Shown here piece after piece: positions 19,512 through 30,190 of a stretch of 64,000 bases of DNA. The stretch is from contig CAWANP010000019.1 of assembly GCA_963783445.1 (NCBI GenBank), positions 372,001 to 436,000 of the forward strand, read 5' to 3'. The notes beneath the pieces are model-generated. The model searched no databases. It was given only the letters and a program-made list of their open reading frames with translations, and had not been told where the DNA came from. Origin of the DNA: CAWANP01 sp963783445. Its GTDB lineage: Bacteria; Chloroflexota; Anaerolineae; JAAYZQ01. Each line of letters starts with the position of its first letter. The stretch's first letter is position 1. Made by a program: the position numbers and the translations under genes.

Positions 19512-20695
19512 CCTTGCCTCCGTCTTATCGTCTGTGCATAGATCTCTTCGATGGCGTCAGTAGCACGATCCCAAGCAAACTCGGACTGGGCCGTCTGCCG
19601 CGCACCTTCCCCGAGCTGGCGGGCCAGGCCCGGATCGTTCAGCAGGGCAACGATGGCCGCCGCCATGCCCGGCGCGTCGCCGTTGGGTACCACCCAGCCA
19701 TTTTCCCGGTGGCGCAACCCACGGGCTGATCCTTCCGAGGCCACGATGGCCCGGCCCGCGGCCATATAGTTCAGGATCTTGATAGGGAAGCCCAGGCAGA
19801 CCTGGCGGGGACAGACGGCCACATCAGCGACGGCCAGAAGGTCGCGCACCTGGCCAAAGTCGCCGGCCGGGAGAAAGATTGTGCTCGAGTCAATCCCCTT
19901 TTTCCGGGCATGGATGCGGACCCGGCCTGGTTCGGCGCTGGTGCTCACGACGAGCCGGGCGTCCGGCCTGGCCTCCAGGACCAGCCGGAAGGCGTCCAGC
20001 AGCAGGTCCAGATCCTGGTAGCGGTCCAGATTGCCCGAATAGACGACCAGCGGCCCGTCTCCCAGGCGCTTTCGAATCAAAGCGCCCTGACCAGGCTCAA
20101 AATCGATGCCCGGTGGAACCACGGCTACCTGTCTGACCCCCCGCTGCTGAAAATAGCCAAGGGCGTCGTCGATGAGCAGAATGCACTGGTCGGCGCGCCG
20201 CGGCAGGTGTGCGTCCGCCCACAGACCGGCTCTACTGCCGGCCCAGCGGCCAAGGCGGCCGGAAAAATAAGTGTGCAGTTCGGGTCCCATGGCGTTGTGA
20301 ACGTGATAGACCACGGGTACGCCCGTCAGGCGGCGCGCTATCAGGGCAGCCAGCAGGCCTTCCACGTTGTGTGTGTGGATGACGTCGCCATCGAGGGCTT
20401 GTACCACTTGCACCAGCTTGTGGGCCAGCAGCAGGTCAAGCAGCGGCTTGCGCCAGGAGGGCCCAGCCTTGACGGGGCCAATGCCCGGCAAGGTTAGTAC
20501 GCGCTGGACATCCAGCCCATCCGGCGGCTCGCCGGTGCCCCAATGGTAGGTCACCAGGCTGACCCTGTGCCCGCGACGAGTCAGGGCGGCCGATAGCTGG
20601 CTGATGAGTACCTGAGAGCCCTGGGGATAGGGAAAGGGGGAGGCGGCGACCATCACAATTTTGTAGGTGGCGCCGGAGCCCTGCTGAAACATCAT
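19508..20695 (-). CDS. Glycosyltransferase family 4
   Basis: 395 residues from the ATG at 20695, which has AGGA upstream. The N-terminal Rossmann domain has the acceptor-side motif PFPYPQGSQVLISQLSAALT and HTHNVEGLLAALIAR. The C-terminal domain has VVYSGNLDRYQDLDLLLDAF, then the nucleotide-sugar site GFPIKILNYMAAGRAIVASE, characteristic of retaining GT4/GT-B enzymes. It probably adds a sugar to an envelope glycan or lipid on the cytoplasmic side. Its neighbours are a flippase-like protein and five phospho/sulfo-hydrolase-fold enzymes. Confidence 0.9.
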   Translation of the reverse strand: MMFQQGSGATYKIVMVAASPFPYPQGSQVLISQLSAALTRRGHRVSLVTYHWGTGEPPDGLDVQRVLTLPGIGPVKAGPSWRKPLLDLLLAHKLVQVVQALDGDVIHTHNVEGLLAALIARRLTGVPVVYHVHNAMGPELHTYFSGRLGRWAGSRAGLWADAHLPRRADQCILLIDDALGYFQQRGVRQVAVVPPGIDFEPGQGALIRKRLGDGPLVVYSGNLDRYQDLDLLLDAFRLVLEARPDARLVVSTSAEPGRVRIHARKKGIDSSTIFLPAGDFGQVRDLLAVADVAVCPRQVCLGFPIKILNYMAAGRAIVASEGSARGLRHRENGWVVPNGDAPGMAAAIVALLNDPGLARQLGEGARQTAQSEFAWDRATDAIEEIYAQTIRRRQG

Positions 20696-20790
20696 TTCAG
20701 TCCTATTCCCGTCTGTCGCGTCATGGTGTTGTCCGCTGCTTGACCAGGGCCTGCCCAACAGCCCAGGTCAGGCTTGGTCCCCAGCCCAAG

Positions 20791-22478
20791 TCAGGCCTGG
20801 TAGCCCAAAGCCCGCAGGCGAGCGCGAAGTACCTCCGCCTGCTCTTCAGAGTAAGGACATGGTGGTGGCGCCGGTTCCGCGGCCGTCTGGCCCGAACGTG
20901 CCCGGCCGCCAGCCAACAGGGACTCGTAGAGCACGCGGCCGTCCAGGCCGGCCGGCGGCGGAACCTGCAGCAGTTCGAATAGGGTTGGCGCCACGTCGAT
21001 GATCTGTGCTTCGACCGGCTGAGCCTGGGGCAGCACGCCCTGTCCCGCCAGGATCGAGTACGCCGTCGGGCCTGTGGCTGCCGTTCATGCTGGAGCCCTT
21101 GGCGCCCAGACGTTGGGCCGGTTCCAGGTGGCCCAGTGGCTCGCCGGCCTGGCCGCTGCTGGATAGGCAGGTGTAGGCATAGCCCCGGTCCAGGGCCAGT
21201 TCCACTACAATGTCGGGCGCGCTGTCGATGGCCGGGCCATCGTACAGCTCTTCCCTCCGCCAGGCGCGGGCCACGACCAGCTCGAGGGTGGCCGGGTTGC
21301 GCCATTCGACCAGCCTGGCCAGGATCTTGTCCCGCAGGTCTTCGTATTGGCATCCTGGTGCGACCGTACCTGTCGGATCCCGCCCCTGAACGTTGAGCCA
21401 GATTGCCGGAAAGGTATTGACCTCCTCAGAGAAGGCTTCGGTGGCGGCCCAGTCGATACCGCCCAGCCTGCTGCTGGACTCCAACCGGTCCGCCAGGGGG
21501 CGCAGCGGGCCACGAAAGGCCCATTCCTGCAGCTGGGCGGGCAGAGACAGGCCCAATCGCTTGAGCGCGAGCAGCTATCTGGCCCACAACATCGGGCCGG
21601 GCGAATTGCAGCCAGCCTTGTTGGTTCAGCCAGCGGTTGAGGTAGACGATTCTCTGGCCCGTGCCGCCGGAGCCGTGGTCGGAGACGACCATCACTGTGG
21701 CCTCGCTGCCTCCGCGGGCCACCAGCTCGCCAACGGCCCGGTCGAGGGCGCGGTAGACGGTATGGATGGCGTTGCCCAGGTTGGCGGCGAGATCGTGGTC
21801 GTAGCGGGGTGAGCCGGGGTCGTGGGCGGCCCAGAAGTGGTGGGCCACCGTGTCCGACTCGCCATAGTGGACAAAGAAGCAGTCCCAGGGCTCGCGATCC
21901 AGCAGGTAGGCGGCGATCTCTGTGCGGCGGCGGGCGGCCTGGAGCAGCCTGTCCAGGGCAGCTTGGTGCCAGCCCGGACCAATGTGCAGTTCCTGAAAGC
22001 CGGTGATTTCGTAGGGCCCGACAGCCTGTACGAGTTCGTCGAAGAGTTCCGGAGGGTGGACAAATGATCGATCGATGCCAGTGGCTACCGGCGAGTCAAA
22101 GCCGCTGATGCAGAGGCCGTTGATGGGCTCCGGCGGGTAGGTGGCCGGCAGGCCGATGACGGCCACTCGCTTGCCCTCCCGGCTCAGGTGCCGCCAGGCC
22201 GAGGGCCACTGGCGGTAGGTGGCGTTGACAAACTCGACTCGGTAGGCGCCCGGTACCCGGCGGCTAAAGTCGTACACACCATGCTTGCCGGGATTCACGC
22301 CGGTCATCAGACTCGTCCAGGCGGGGAAGGTGGCGGGCGGCACGGTGGAACGCATTCTTCCCCAGGCTCCGGCCCGCATGAGGCCGGCCAGGTTGGGAAG
22401 ATCGCCGGCCGCGACCCAAGGCTCGATCAGGTCAAAGGTCGCGCCATCCAAGCCGATTATCAGGACCCGGGCAGACAT
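20791..22478 (-). CDS. Type I phosphodiesterase/nucleotide-pyrophosphatase-like protein D, frame-interrupted
   Basis: The repaired protein has 561 residues. It begins ARVLIIGLDGATFDLIEPW, the first metal motif of the family, then PPATFPAWTSLMTGVNPGKHGV with a Thr nucleophile, and VMVVSDHGSGG for the second metal site. No signal peptide is evident. Extra bases break the frame near 21572 (CGC[G]CTC) and 21075 (CTC[G]ATC). The tail EAQIIDVAPTLFELLQVPPP closes the domain. It starts 1 bp after sulfatase-like gene C. Substrate unknown; family members cleave phosphodiesters or phosphonates. Confidence 0.8.
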
Positions 22479-22479
22479 C

Positions 22480-24348
22480 TCAGTAGCCCAAATCGCGCAA
22501 CTGGTCCTGGAGACCGGTGTCCAGAGAACCTACCTCACCTTCCACGGCCTGCTCCAGCGCCAGGGAAAGTACCTGGCCAAGGGTATCTCGCAGGGTCTGC
22601 GCCCGCTCGGGCTCGCCGGCCAGCAGATCCTGCTGCTCCGCGGGGTCGTTGCTGAGATCAAAGAGGGCCTGGGGCGGCAGGCCCCGGGGGTTGTCATCGT
22701 TGGCCAGGATCAGCTTGTGGCTGGCCGTACGCAGGGATTGGAGGACATTGCCCTCGTGGTCCTCCTCGGCAAAGGCAAAGCTTGCCGGCTCGGAATCACC
22801 TGCCAGGCTGCGGCCTACCATGGCCTGTGGGATGGACAAACCAGCCGCATCCAGGATCGTGGGGGCGATGTCCAGGCTGCGAGCCAGGTCGGTGACGACC
22901 GTACCCGCCTGCAAGGCCTCTGGGTACTTGATAATCAGCGGTACTGCAATCTGCTCCTGGTAGAGGGTCTGGCCGTGCCACCAGCCCCCGTGCTCCTGGA
23001 ACTCTTCGCCGTGGTCGGCAGTCAGGACAATGAGGCTCTTGTCGTAGAGCCCCTCGTCTTTGAGCCAGTCGAAGAGCTGGCCCAGGGTGTTCGTCCAGGT
23101 AGCGGACCTCGCCGTCGTATAGCTCGCTAAAGGTGGGGGCCAGGGCCGGGTCTGGATCCTGATCACTGGCTCGGGCATAGCCGCGTCCGTTGTAGGGGTG
23201 CTCAAAATAGGGATCGTGGGGATCCATGTAGTGCAGGAACAGGAAAAAGCGCGTTCCCTTGTTGGCCTGGAGCCAGTCGAGCGCGTGCTGGTTGACGACC
23301 GACGCTTCCTGGTAAAAGCTATGGGGGTAGATCTGCGTGCCGCTGATCATGGCCCAGGCACGGCGGGCGACCTGGTAGAGGGCCGTCTGCGACGCGGACT
23401 CGTTGGCGGCAAAGAGATAGTCGGGCTCCAGATAGACATAATCCGCAAAGCCCTGGTCGAAGCCAAAGGCGGCGCTGATGCTGGGGTTGTCGGCAATGCC
23501 GCCGGTATGGTAGCCGCTGGCGGCCAGGGCCTCGGCCAGCGTGATCACGGCCTGGGGCAGGCGGTGGGGCTTGCCGGTGGCCGTGTGGCTGGAGGGATAG
23601 AGACTGGTAAAGATGGTGGCAAAGGAGGGCTTGGTCCACGATGCCTGGGCCGTCATCTCTGCGTAGCGAACGCCATCGGCGGCCAGGGCGTCGATGTGGG
23701 GCGTCTGGGAAGCAGCGTAGCCATAGCTGGAGAGACGATCCGCGCGCAGGGTATCGACGCCGATGAGGATCACGTTGGGCGCGTCCTCCAGGCCAGGCGG
23801 GATGCCGGACGGGGCGGCGGCCAGAGAGTGGAGGGCCGGGTGGCAAGCGTGGCCACAGCCGCCACGATCACGACCAGGGCAAAGGCGACCACACTGCCCC
23901 AGAGGTGAGTCATGGGCCGGAGTGCGGGCCGCTGCCACAGCCAGAGGAACAGGAAGAACAGAGCGGCAAAGGCCAAAAGCAGGCCGCCATTGAAGAGCAG
24001 TCCCTGGAGGCTGAAGGTGCGGATGCTCTCGTGAAAGAGATCGCGATAGAGACGGTAGCGGGTGATGAACAGACCGAGGCTGGCAAAGACCAGGGCAAAG
24101 GATAGGGCATAGGCGGATGGCGCCTCCCACTTTCGGCGCAGGATGGCCAGCAGGATGCCCAGAGCCAGGCCCATCAGAAGCCCGAGCAGGCCATAGGCCA
24201 GCACGGCCCACAGCAGGGCCTGCAGCGCGCCTGGGTTGGCCCCCAGGACGACCAGGAGCAGGACTTCGCCGGCGCCGACGAGGGCGCCGGCCAGAAGGCC
24301 AGCCGCGGCCGCCTGGAAGATGATGGTGAGCGATTTGTGTGACTTCAT
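22480..24348 (-). CDS. Membrane-anchored sulfatase-like hydrolase/transferase C, frame-interrupted
   Basis: The repaired protein has 622 residues. Five or so N-terminal helices (MKSHKSLTIIFQAAAAGLLA onward) are followed by the catalytic domain with ILIGVDTLRADRLSSYGY, the Thr-type nucleophile site AQASWTKPSFATIFTSLYPS and LTADHGEEFQEHGGWWHG. A missing C near 23836 and an extra C near 23094 (GAA[C]ACC) compensate each other. The ATG overlaps the flippase stop by 4 bp. All active-site residues seen are present, unlike copy A. Confidence 0.8.
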
Positions 24349-25365
24349 GCGCTTCCGGTGACCTCGTCTTGCTGCGCGGTTTCTGATCCCGTCCGCTCAA
24401 TGTCGGGGCGGTACTGGGCCGGGCGGAGGGCGAGAATGATGCCGCCGATAACGGCGGGCACGAATTCAGCAGCCCAGAATCCCAGATGGCCCACCAGCCA
24501 GGCAGCGCTCGCATTGACGCCTATGCGCCGCAGGAGGCTCAGGGCGGTGAATTCTCGGGCGCCTTCGCCGGCGATGGTTGGAATGCCCACGGTGGCGAGA
24601 ATGATCCAGGGCCCGACAAAAAGCATGTTGACCAGGCTGGCATCGACGCCAACGGCCAGGGCGCAGCAGTAGTACATCAGGACCGTGGAGGCGTGAACCA
24701 CAAAGCCCAGCAGGACGGCCTTGAACAGCACGTCCCGATGATCCTGGTAGACGGTCACGGCTTCGACGGACCGGCGCAAGACCCCCTCCAGCTTGGCCTT
24801 GCCTGGAAACCGCGCCGCCAGCAACTTGCTCATTGCCCGCTCGATGATCCCTGGTTTGAGCAGCAGAAAGAAAGAGAGGGCGACCGGCACACAAAAGATC
24901 AAGAATATGGCGACCAATGCCTGGGCCGGCAGGAAGCTCAGGCCGGCGGGCAGGGTGAAAAGGACCAGCAGGGAAAGAGTGAAAAATCCAGTGATCTTTT
25001 CAACGCCGATGACCGCCACCAGCCTACCGTATCGCCGGTCTGGCGGGCGGTATCGTAGAGACGGTAGCCGTCCAAGCCCAGGGTGCTGGGCAAGAACATG
25101 CCAAAAAAACGCCCTACCAAAAAGCTGCCGCTGAGGTAGCGCAGGGGGAACACGTAGCCCTGCCCTTTCAGGAGCTGATCCCAGCGCAGGATCGAGGCAA
25201 AGATGCCGACTCCCTTGACGGCCGTGGCCACCAGCAGCCAGATGGGTGCACCTGCCTGATGGCCAGGATCAGCTCGTCCACGTCGACGAAAAAGGCAAAC
25301 ATCACCACAAACAGCCCGATGGTGATGGCGATGCGCAAGATCCAGCCCAGTTTCCCTTTCAGCAC
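24345..25365 (-). CDS. Flippase-like membrane protein (UPF0104 / lysylphosphatidylglycerol synthase TM family), frame-interrupted
   Basis: The repaired protein is about 340 residues with eight or so helices. Family landmarks: LRWDQLLKGQGYVFPLRYLSG, FFGMFLPSTLGLDGYRLYDT and TIAGEGAREFTALSLLRRIG. Two missing bases break the frame near 25255 and 25022. The family includes the membrane half of MprF and proteins proposed to move lipid-linked material across the membrane. Here it lies between two alkaline-phosphatase-fold genes and upstream of a glycosyltransferase, consistent with export or modification of a glycolipid. Confidence 0.78.
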
Positions 25366-25377
25366 TTGTCCTCTGTC

Positions 25378-27059
25378 CTATTCGATGTAGCCCAGGGCCG
25401 CCAGCCGGCCCGTGATCTCGGCCTGTTCTTCTTCCGAGTAGCTGTCGCGTTCCCAACCTACACCCTCCAGCGGGGCTTCCCTTTGGAGGGGGTTCGCGGC
25501 CAGGTGGCCTGGGTCCAGGACGCCAGACAGCACCCGCCCGTCCATATTCTCCGGCACCGGGAGGCCAAGGTCGCATAGAAGGGTGGGGGCCACGTCCACC
25601 ATTGTGGCACCCTTCACTTGTGCGCCCCGCTGGATGTGGGGGCCATAGGCCATGAGGATGCCGTTCATGCGGTGAAAGCCGTTGCCCCAGTTCATGCTGG
25701 TGTCGATCACATCCCGGGCGCCCAGCAGTTCCCGGCCCAGGCAGGCATAGTCATGGGCCACGAAGAGCAGATCCGGCGCCAGGTGGGTGCGGGGTCCGTG
25801 ATAGACCTCTTCCCGGAACCAGACTTGGTCCATGATGGGCCGCCGTCCTGCCCAGCGTGGCGAGGATCGGCCAGGGCCATGAGCCTGTCCCGGATTTCCA
25901 GGCGCAGCGTTTCATATTCGGCGCCCGGTTCCACCAGGCCCAGGCCGTCGCGCTGGAGGTTGATATAGATTCCCTGGGCCGGGATGCTGGCAAAAAAGGC
26001 CCGGGTGCGGGACCAGTCGATGCACTGGTCCAGGTCGGTTTTGAACACGGAGCGGCCGCTGCGCACGCGTCCCCGTACGGTTCGGCCCAACGATTCGGGT
26101 ATCAGGCCCTTGACCAGGCGGCTGTCGTTCAACCGCATGGCCTCGTAGAACAATCGCTTACGCCTGGCCGCTCCAGGCTCCAGGTGCAGCCAGCCCTGCT
26201 TCTGAAGCCAGCGGTTGGCATTGAACCAGGCCTTGGTCGAGCCAAAGCCATGGTCAGAGACGACAAACAGGCTGGTCTGGCCGTGGGCATCAACCCGGTC
26301 CATGATCTGGCCTACGATACGGTCCAGGGTCTGGTAGATGGCAAGAATGCGCGCCCTCAGGCGGCCGGCTCCAGGGGCGTGGTAGAACCGGCTGTCCGTG
26401 TCGGCCATCGTCTTCCAAAAGAGGTGCTGGATGCGGTCCGCGGCGACAAAGACTGCCATCAGGAACTGCCAGGGGCGGGTGTCCATGAGGTGGAACAGAG
26501 CATCGGCCCGAAGGTCCAGAGCGGCGGCCACGTCATCCAGGAAACGATGGGCATCGGCCTCGGCTTCGACGTCGTACTTTTGGATCTCGACGTCGATGAC
26601 ATAACCACGGGCGTTCAGCTCATCGCGCAGGTCGCGGGGCCAGGCATAGTCCGATGCGGGTCCCGGCGACATCATGCCGCCAACGACAAAGCCGTTTACC
26701 TCGGCCGGCGGGTAGCTGACGGGCACGTTGAGCACGCCGACCTGCCGACCGTGGTGGCTGAGGATGTGCCACAGGGCGGGCGCTCGGACGGACCGGCTGC
26801 TGATGAGGGGCCGGCGCGGGTCGAGAAGCGGTGATTCGCGAAAATCAAAGACGCCATGCTTGCCAGGATTCACGCCGGTGACGCACGAGACCCAGGCCGG
26901 CGCCGTGGTCGGCGGGCGGGTGGACTCGAGTTCGCCCCAGGTCCCTTCCCGGGTGAGCCTCTGCAGGTGGGGCAGGTGCCCGGCATCCATCCAGGGTCCC
27001 AAGAGGTCGAAGGTAGCACCATCGAGGCCCAGGAGTATTGCTTTCGGTTCTTTGCTCAT
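25378..27059 (-). CDS. Type I phosphodiesterase/nucleotide-pyrophosphatase-like protein E, frame-interrupted
   Basis: The repaired protein has 560 residues and parallels protein D throughout: PKAILLGLDGATFDLLGPW, RPPTTAPAWVSCVTGVNPGKHGV (Thr nucleophile), FVVSDHGFGSTKAWFNANRW and the tail MVDVAPTLLCDLGLPVPENMDG. A single missing base near 25845 breaks the frame. No signal peptide is seen. It is the first gene of the 13.4-kb co-directional envelope run and precedes the flippase-like gene by 12 bp. Confidence 0.82.
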
Positions 27060-27387
27060 TCGCGGTTTCTTTGCCGTCTTTGCTCCGGTGCTTGGACTGA
27101 GAATCGTTGCCCGGGGCGCTTTGGTGTCCGGAAGCGCACTAAAGTGCGCACTACGAACGGTCCCTGCGCGGGCGCTATTATAGCATACAAGGATCCTTTT
27201 TGCCTAGTGGCGGCGGGAAGAACGCGAGGGGGCTTGTACTTGAAGCTCGGGAACCTCCCGCGGGTTTTCAGTTGGGTTGAGCGGCGCCCCGTTCGGACCG
27301 AATCAGCCAGCAGAAAGGATGATTCCAGTGGGAACCCGCGGGAGGTTGCCTGGGCCCAGGCGCTGGTCAGCAGCCGGCAAGCTGAAT
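27060..27387. repeat. Intergenic region with inverted and direct repeats
   Basis: AACCTCCCGCGGGTT (27252-27266) has its exact reverse complement AACCCGCGGGAGGTT at 27333-27347. A roughly 50-bp stretch containing CAGTGGGAACCCGC at 27306-27355 recurs imperfectly at 27368-27420, running into the 3' end of the next gene. No coding sequence is evident. Confidence 0.65.
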
Positions 27388-28059
27388 TCAGTGGGAACCC
27401 GCAGGATGTTGTCTGGAGCCAAACGCGGCGGCGAGGGCCTCGGCCCGCTGTTTGATCCCCAGCAGCATGCTGCGCGTCATGAGGAACTGGCCAAAGTCAG
27501 AGATGGGAAAGGCGGACACGATGTGCATCAGCGGACGCATCTTGATGCGGATTCTCAGAATCAGGCGGGTATGCTGCCCGTCCCTGGGCTCAAGCAGAAA
27601 GGACCAGCTGATGTGGATGCCCGGCTGCCGGATGTCCAGTACCAGCGATCGGTTGGGCTCGATGGCCGTCACCGGCCAGCCGGGACTGTTGCCCATGGGG
27701 ATCTCGTCGCCGGGCTGCAGGTCCTGGAATTCAGGCAGCACCTGGTCGGCGCTGGGGCTGTCCAGGACGCCGAGGGCCTGGTCGATCCAATCGTAGCTGT
27801 ACATGCCGCCCCGCTGGTAGCCCATCTGGGCCAGCCAGGGCCAGACCTGCTCCGGTCTGGCGGCAACGGTGACGGCGCGGGTGGTGACGTCCCATGGCCC
27901 GGCGACGATCTCGTCGCCGGGCATCGCGGCCTGAGCTTCGCTATCGGTCGTCCCCCAGCGGGCGTGCCAGCGCCGGATGGTGAGCAGGTAGGTGGGCCAG
28001 GCCGCGGCTGCCAGCAAGCCTGCCCCCAAAAACCACGTACTTTGTCCACGGTTTGACAT
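27388..28059 (-). CDS. SRPBCC (START-like) family protein with N-terminal membrane helix
   Basis: 223 residues. A helix at about 8-26 precedes a ligand-binding fold: VTVAARPEQVWPWLAQMGYQ, YSYDWIDQALGVLDSPSADQ, LPEFQDLQPGDEIPMG and the final amphipathic helix MTRSMLLGIKQRAEAL. Such proteins bind hydrophobic ligands; substrate and partners are unknown. The last codons lie in a direct repeat. Neighbours do not suggest a pathway. Confidence 0.78.
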   Translation of the reverse strand: MSNRGQSTWFLGAGLLAAAAWPTYLLTIRRWHARWGTTDSEAQAAMPGDEIVAGPWDVTTRAVTVAARPEQVWPWLAQMGYQRGGMYSYDWIDQALGVLDSPSADQVLPEFQDLQPGDEIPMGNSPGWPVTAIEPNRSLVLDIRQPGIHISWSFLLEPRDGQHTRLILRIRIKMRPLMHIVSAFPISDFGQFLMTRSMLLGIKQRAEALAAAFGSRQHPAGSH

Positions 28060-28194
28060 GTTTCCCTCCTAAACGAGTTTTCACAAAATAGATGGTAGCA
28101 CTGCTCAACCCAGGCCTGCGCTGAGTCCCTCGACAAGCTCGGGAGGGACCTCAGTCGAAGCGTCCTTGACCTGGCACTCTCTGGTCGGTCCGGC

Positions 28195-28226
28195 GCCGGG
28201 CATCGGGTCCGTGACCCGATGCGAGC
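28195..28226. repeat. Hairpin related to the 2.5-kb tandem repeat; nearby mobile-type short repeat
   Basis: GCATCGGGTCCGTGACCCGATGC is an almost perfect hairpin whose core is the inverse of the palindrome in the 57-bp array near 2.6 kb. Just upstream (28130-28165) is CTCGACAAGCTCGGGAGGGA, resembling short repeats scattered in many bacterial genomes. Confidence 0.6.
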
Positions 28227-28228
28227 TG

Positions 28229-29506
28229 TCAAGATGGCGTCATTTCGCGTCCCTCGGTCCGGGCAAACCATAGTCCGCCAGCGCCGGTGGCCAGGGCTAC
28301 CAGGGCCATGAGGGCCAGGACGGGCTGGATTCCGATCTGGTCGGCCAGGCTGCCGCCCAACAGGAGGGGCAGCACGGCCGCCGCGTTGCCCAGTGCCAGT
28401 TGCGCTGAAATTACCCGGCCGCGTACCTCGGCTGGCGGGCGTTCCTGAAGGACGGTACGGGCCGGGATAAGGGCAAAGGCAAAGGCAAAGCCCATGACCA
28501 GAAAGGAGGCCAGCATTAGACCCAGTAGCGGCGGTGTGCCGCTGGCGGTGGCCAGCAGGCCGATGCCCAGCCCCAAACCGGCCAGCCCCCAGCCGATCCA
28601 GGCCAACCGGCTCAGCCGGCTTTCCCAGCGGTTCACGGCTACCAGCCCTAGCACAAAGCCCAGGCCGCCGGGCAGCAACAGGAAAGGCACGTTCTCGGCG
28701 CCTACTCCTAGCTGCCGGGAGGCCAGCCCTGGCAGCAGCGCGATGAAGATGAGCAGCAGGGCGGCGGCCACCGTGGCCTGGATCGTCACCAGGCCCAGCA
28801 CGCGGTCGCGGGCGATGGCGCGCCAGCCAGCCCGCAGGTCGGCGGCCAGAACAGCCCAGTCCTGTCTTTCCCCGGAAGGCTGTGAGGTCCGCGCCTCATC
28901 GCGGGGCAGCCTGACGACCAGGGCCAGGGCCAGCAGGCAGAGGAGGGCCGCAACGAGACCAACGGCCGGGATGCCGGACACCTTGATCAGCAACGGGGCC
29001 AATAGAAATACGCCCAGACCCTCACCGGTGACCAGGCTGACCTGAAACAGGGTGTTGGCCCTTAGGAGGAGTGCCTGCCCCACATAGTTGGGCAGTAGGG
29101 CATACTCGGCGGACATGGCGAATTGGGTCACGAGGGCCATGGTGGTGTTGGTGACAAAGACGGCGAGGATGGCCCAGGTCGGGGGTAGGAGCCCGGTGGC
29201 GGCCCAGAAAACCAGGGCGGCCAGGGCCCAGGCCACCTGGCTGGCGATGAGTACGCGTACTCGCCCCAGCCGGTCGACAACGGCGCCAGAGACCAGCGAA
29301 CCCAGGAAGGCGGGTAGGATGGCCGACAGCAGGGTCACGGCGTTCAGGGTCGTCGAATGGGTCACCTCTTCGACCAGGGTGAGGCCGGCCAGGGTCACGG
29401 CATAGACGGCGGCGATGGAGGCAAACTGGGCGACCCACAGGCGGCGAAAGGGCCTGTTGCCTAGCAGGGGCTTGGCTCCGCTGCTACCTGTCGGAATGCT
29501 GTCCAC
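28229..29506 (-). CDS. Major facilitator superfamily transporter
   Basis: 425 residues from a GTG at 29506, with AGGAGG about 13 bases upstream. Twelve hydrophobic segments are visible, with the MFS loop motif GAVVDRLGRVRVL between helices 2 and 3 and a related element near ARTVLQERPPAEVRGRVIS in the second half. Resembles drug/macrolide-type or enterobactin-exporter-like MFS proteins; the substrate cannot be assigned. Monocistronic by spacing. Confidence 0.87.
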   Translation of the reverse strand: MDSIPTGSSGAKPLLGNRPFRRLWVAQFASIAAVYAVTLAGLTLVEEVTHSTTLNAVTLLSAILPAFLGSLVSGAVVDRLGRVRVLIASQVAWALAALVFWAATGLLPPTWAILAVFVTNTTMALVTQFAMSAEYALLPNYVGQALLLRANTLFQVSLVTGEGLGVFLLAPLLIKVSGIPAVGLVAALLCLLALALVVRLPRDEARTSQPSGERQDWAVLAADLRAGWRAIARDRVLGLVTIQATVAAALLLIFIALLPGLASRQLGVGAENVPFLLLPGGLGFVLGLVAVNRWESRLSRLAWIGWGLAGLGLGIGLLATASGTPPLLGLMLASFLVMGFAFAFALIPARTVLQERPPAEVRGRVISAQLALGNAAAVLPLLLGGSLADQIGIQPVLALMALVALATGAGGLWFARTEGREMTPS

Positions 29507-29688
29507 GTCGCTTTCTCGTGCCTCCTGATAGCCTGTTGAAACTCATTGTAGCATCAAGAGGGGCTTTTGCAAAGTGGGGGTGGTGCGGTCCCGTCTGGGT
29601 CTCCGCCTGGGCGAGGAAACTAACCGCCTGGACAAAGACTTTCACCTCCGTCCCATACTCCCGGAACGCCTCGTATATGGCATGGGTG

Positions 29689-30093
29689 TTAGAACCTTAC
29701 TGCGAAGGGGGGGGATGCGCATGCCTGTCCTTGACACTGTATGGGCTCCAGGCCAGCGATGGCAGATAGGAGGCGGTCTGGCGCGTCACACTTGCAGACA
29801 AAGGCACTGGCGCCGGCGTCGAGGGCTGACTTTCGGGCTTCCAGGCGGGGGCTAAGGACGATGACAGCCAGGTTGGGGTTCGCCTCGCGCAGAGACTGCA
29901 AAAGTTGCCCGTCGGTGGGGCCAGGCAGCTTCCAGTCAACCAGGACCAAGTCGGGAGATGTTACCTTGATCTGGGCGAAAAGTCCTTCAACATCGACAGC
30001 CTCACCCACGACCTCTATGCCTGGCTGCTGTTCCAGTAGTACGCGCAGTGCAAAGCGTACCTTTTTTTGATCATCGGCAAGAAGAATGCGCAT
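29689..30093 (-). CDS. Single-domain response regulator
   Basis: 134 residues from the ATG at 30093. The receiver fold is complete: LLADDQ acidic pair, phospho-acceptor Asp in LVLVDWKLPGPTDG, the Ser/Thr switch in IVLSPRL and Lys in AFVCKCD. The last 15 residues (GQACASPPFAVRF) add no output domain. No kinase is adjacent. It may relay phosphate or act as a sink, and is separated from the next regulator gene by the dispersed repeat. Confidence 0.82.
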   Translation of the reverse strand: MRILLADDQKKVRFALRVLLEQQPGIEVVGEAVDVEGLFAQIKVTSPDLVLVDWKLPGPTDGQLLQSLREANPNLAVIVLSPRLEARKSALDAGASAFVCKCDAPDRLLSAIAGLEPIQCQGQACASPPFAVRF

Positions 30094-30132
30094 GAGCACC
30101 TCGATAAAGTCTTGGTGCCAGTATAGCGCAGA

Positions 30133-30190
30133 AATCCCCCAGATGCATCGGCCATCTGGGGGATTAAAGATTGGCCTAGTGGCCAGTCTT
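30133..30190. repeat. Dispersed GGCCA/TGGCC element, copy 2, with extra 13-bp hairpin
   Basis: AATCCCCCAGATG (30133-30145) is the exact complement of CATCTGGGGGATT (30153-30165). The GGCC hairpin ATTGGCCTAGTGGCCAGT follows. It sits immediately 3' of the regulator ending at 30189 and may end its transcript. Confidence 0.75.

Noticed and set aside
13643..24348. Annotation as true arylsulfatases
   Set aside because: The CXPSR/SXPSR formylglycine motif is absent; Thr occupies the nucleophile position in all three.
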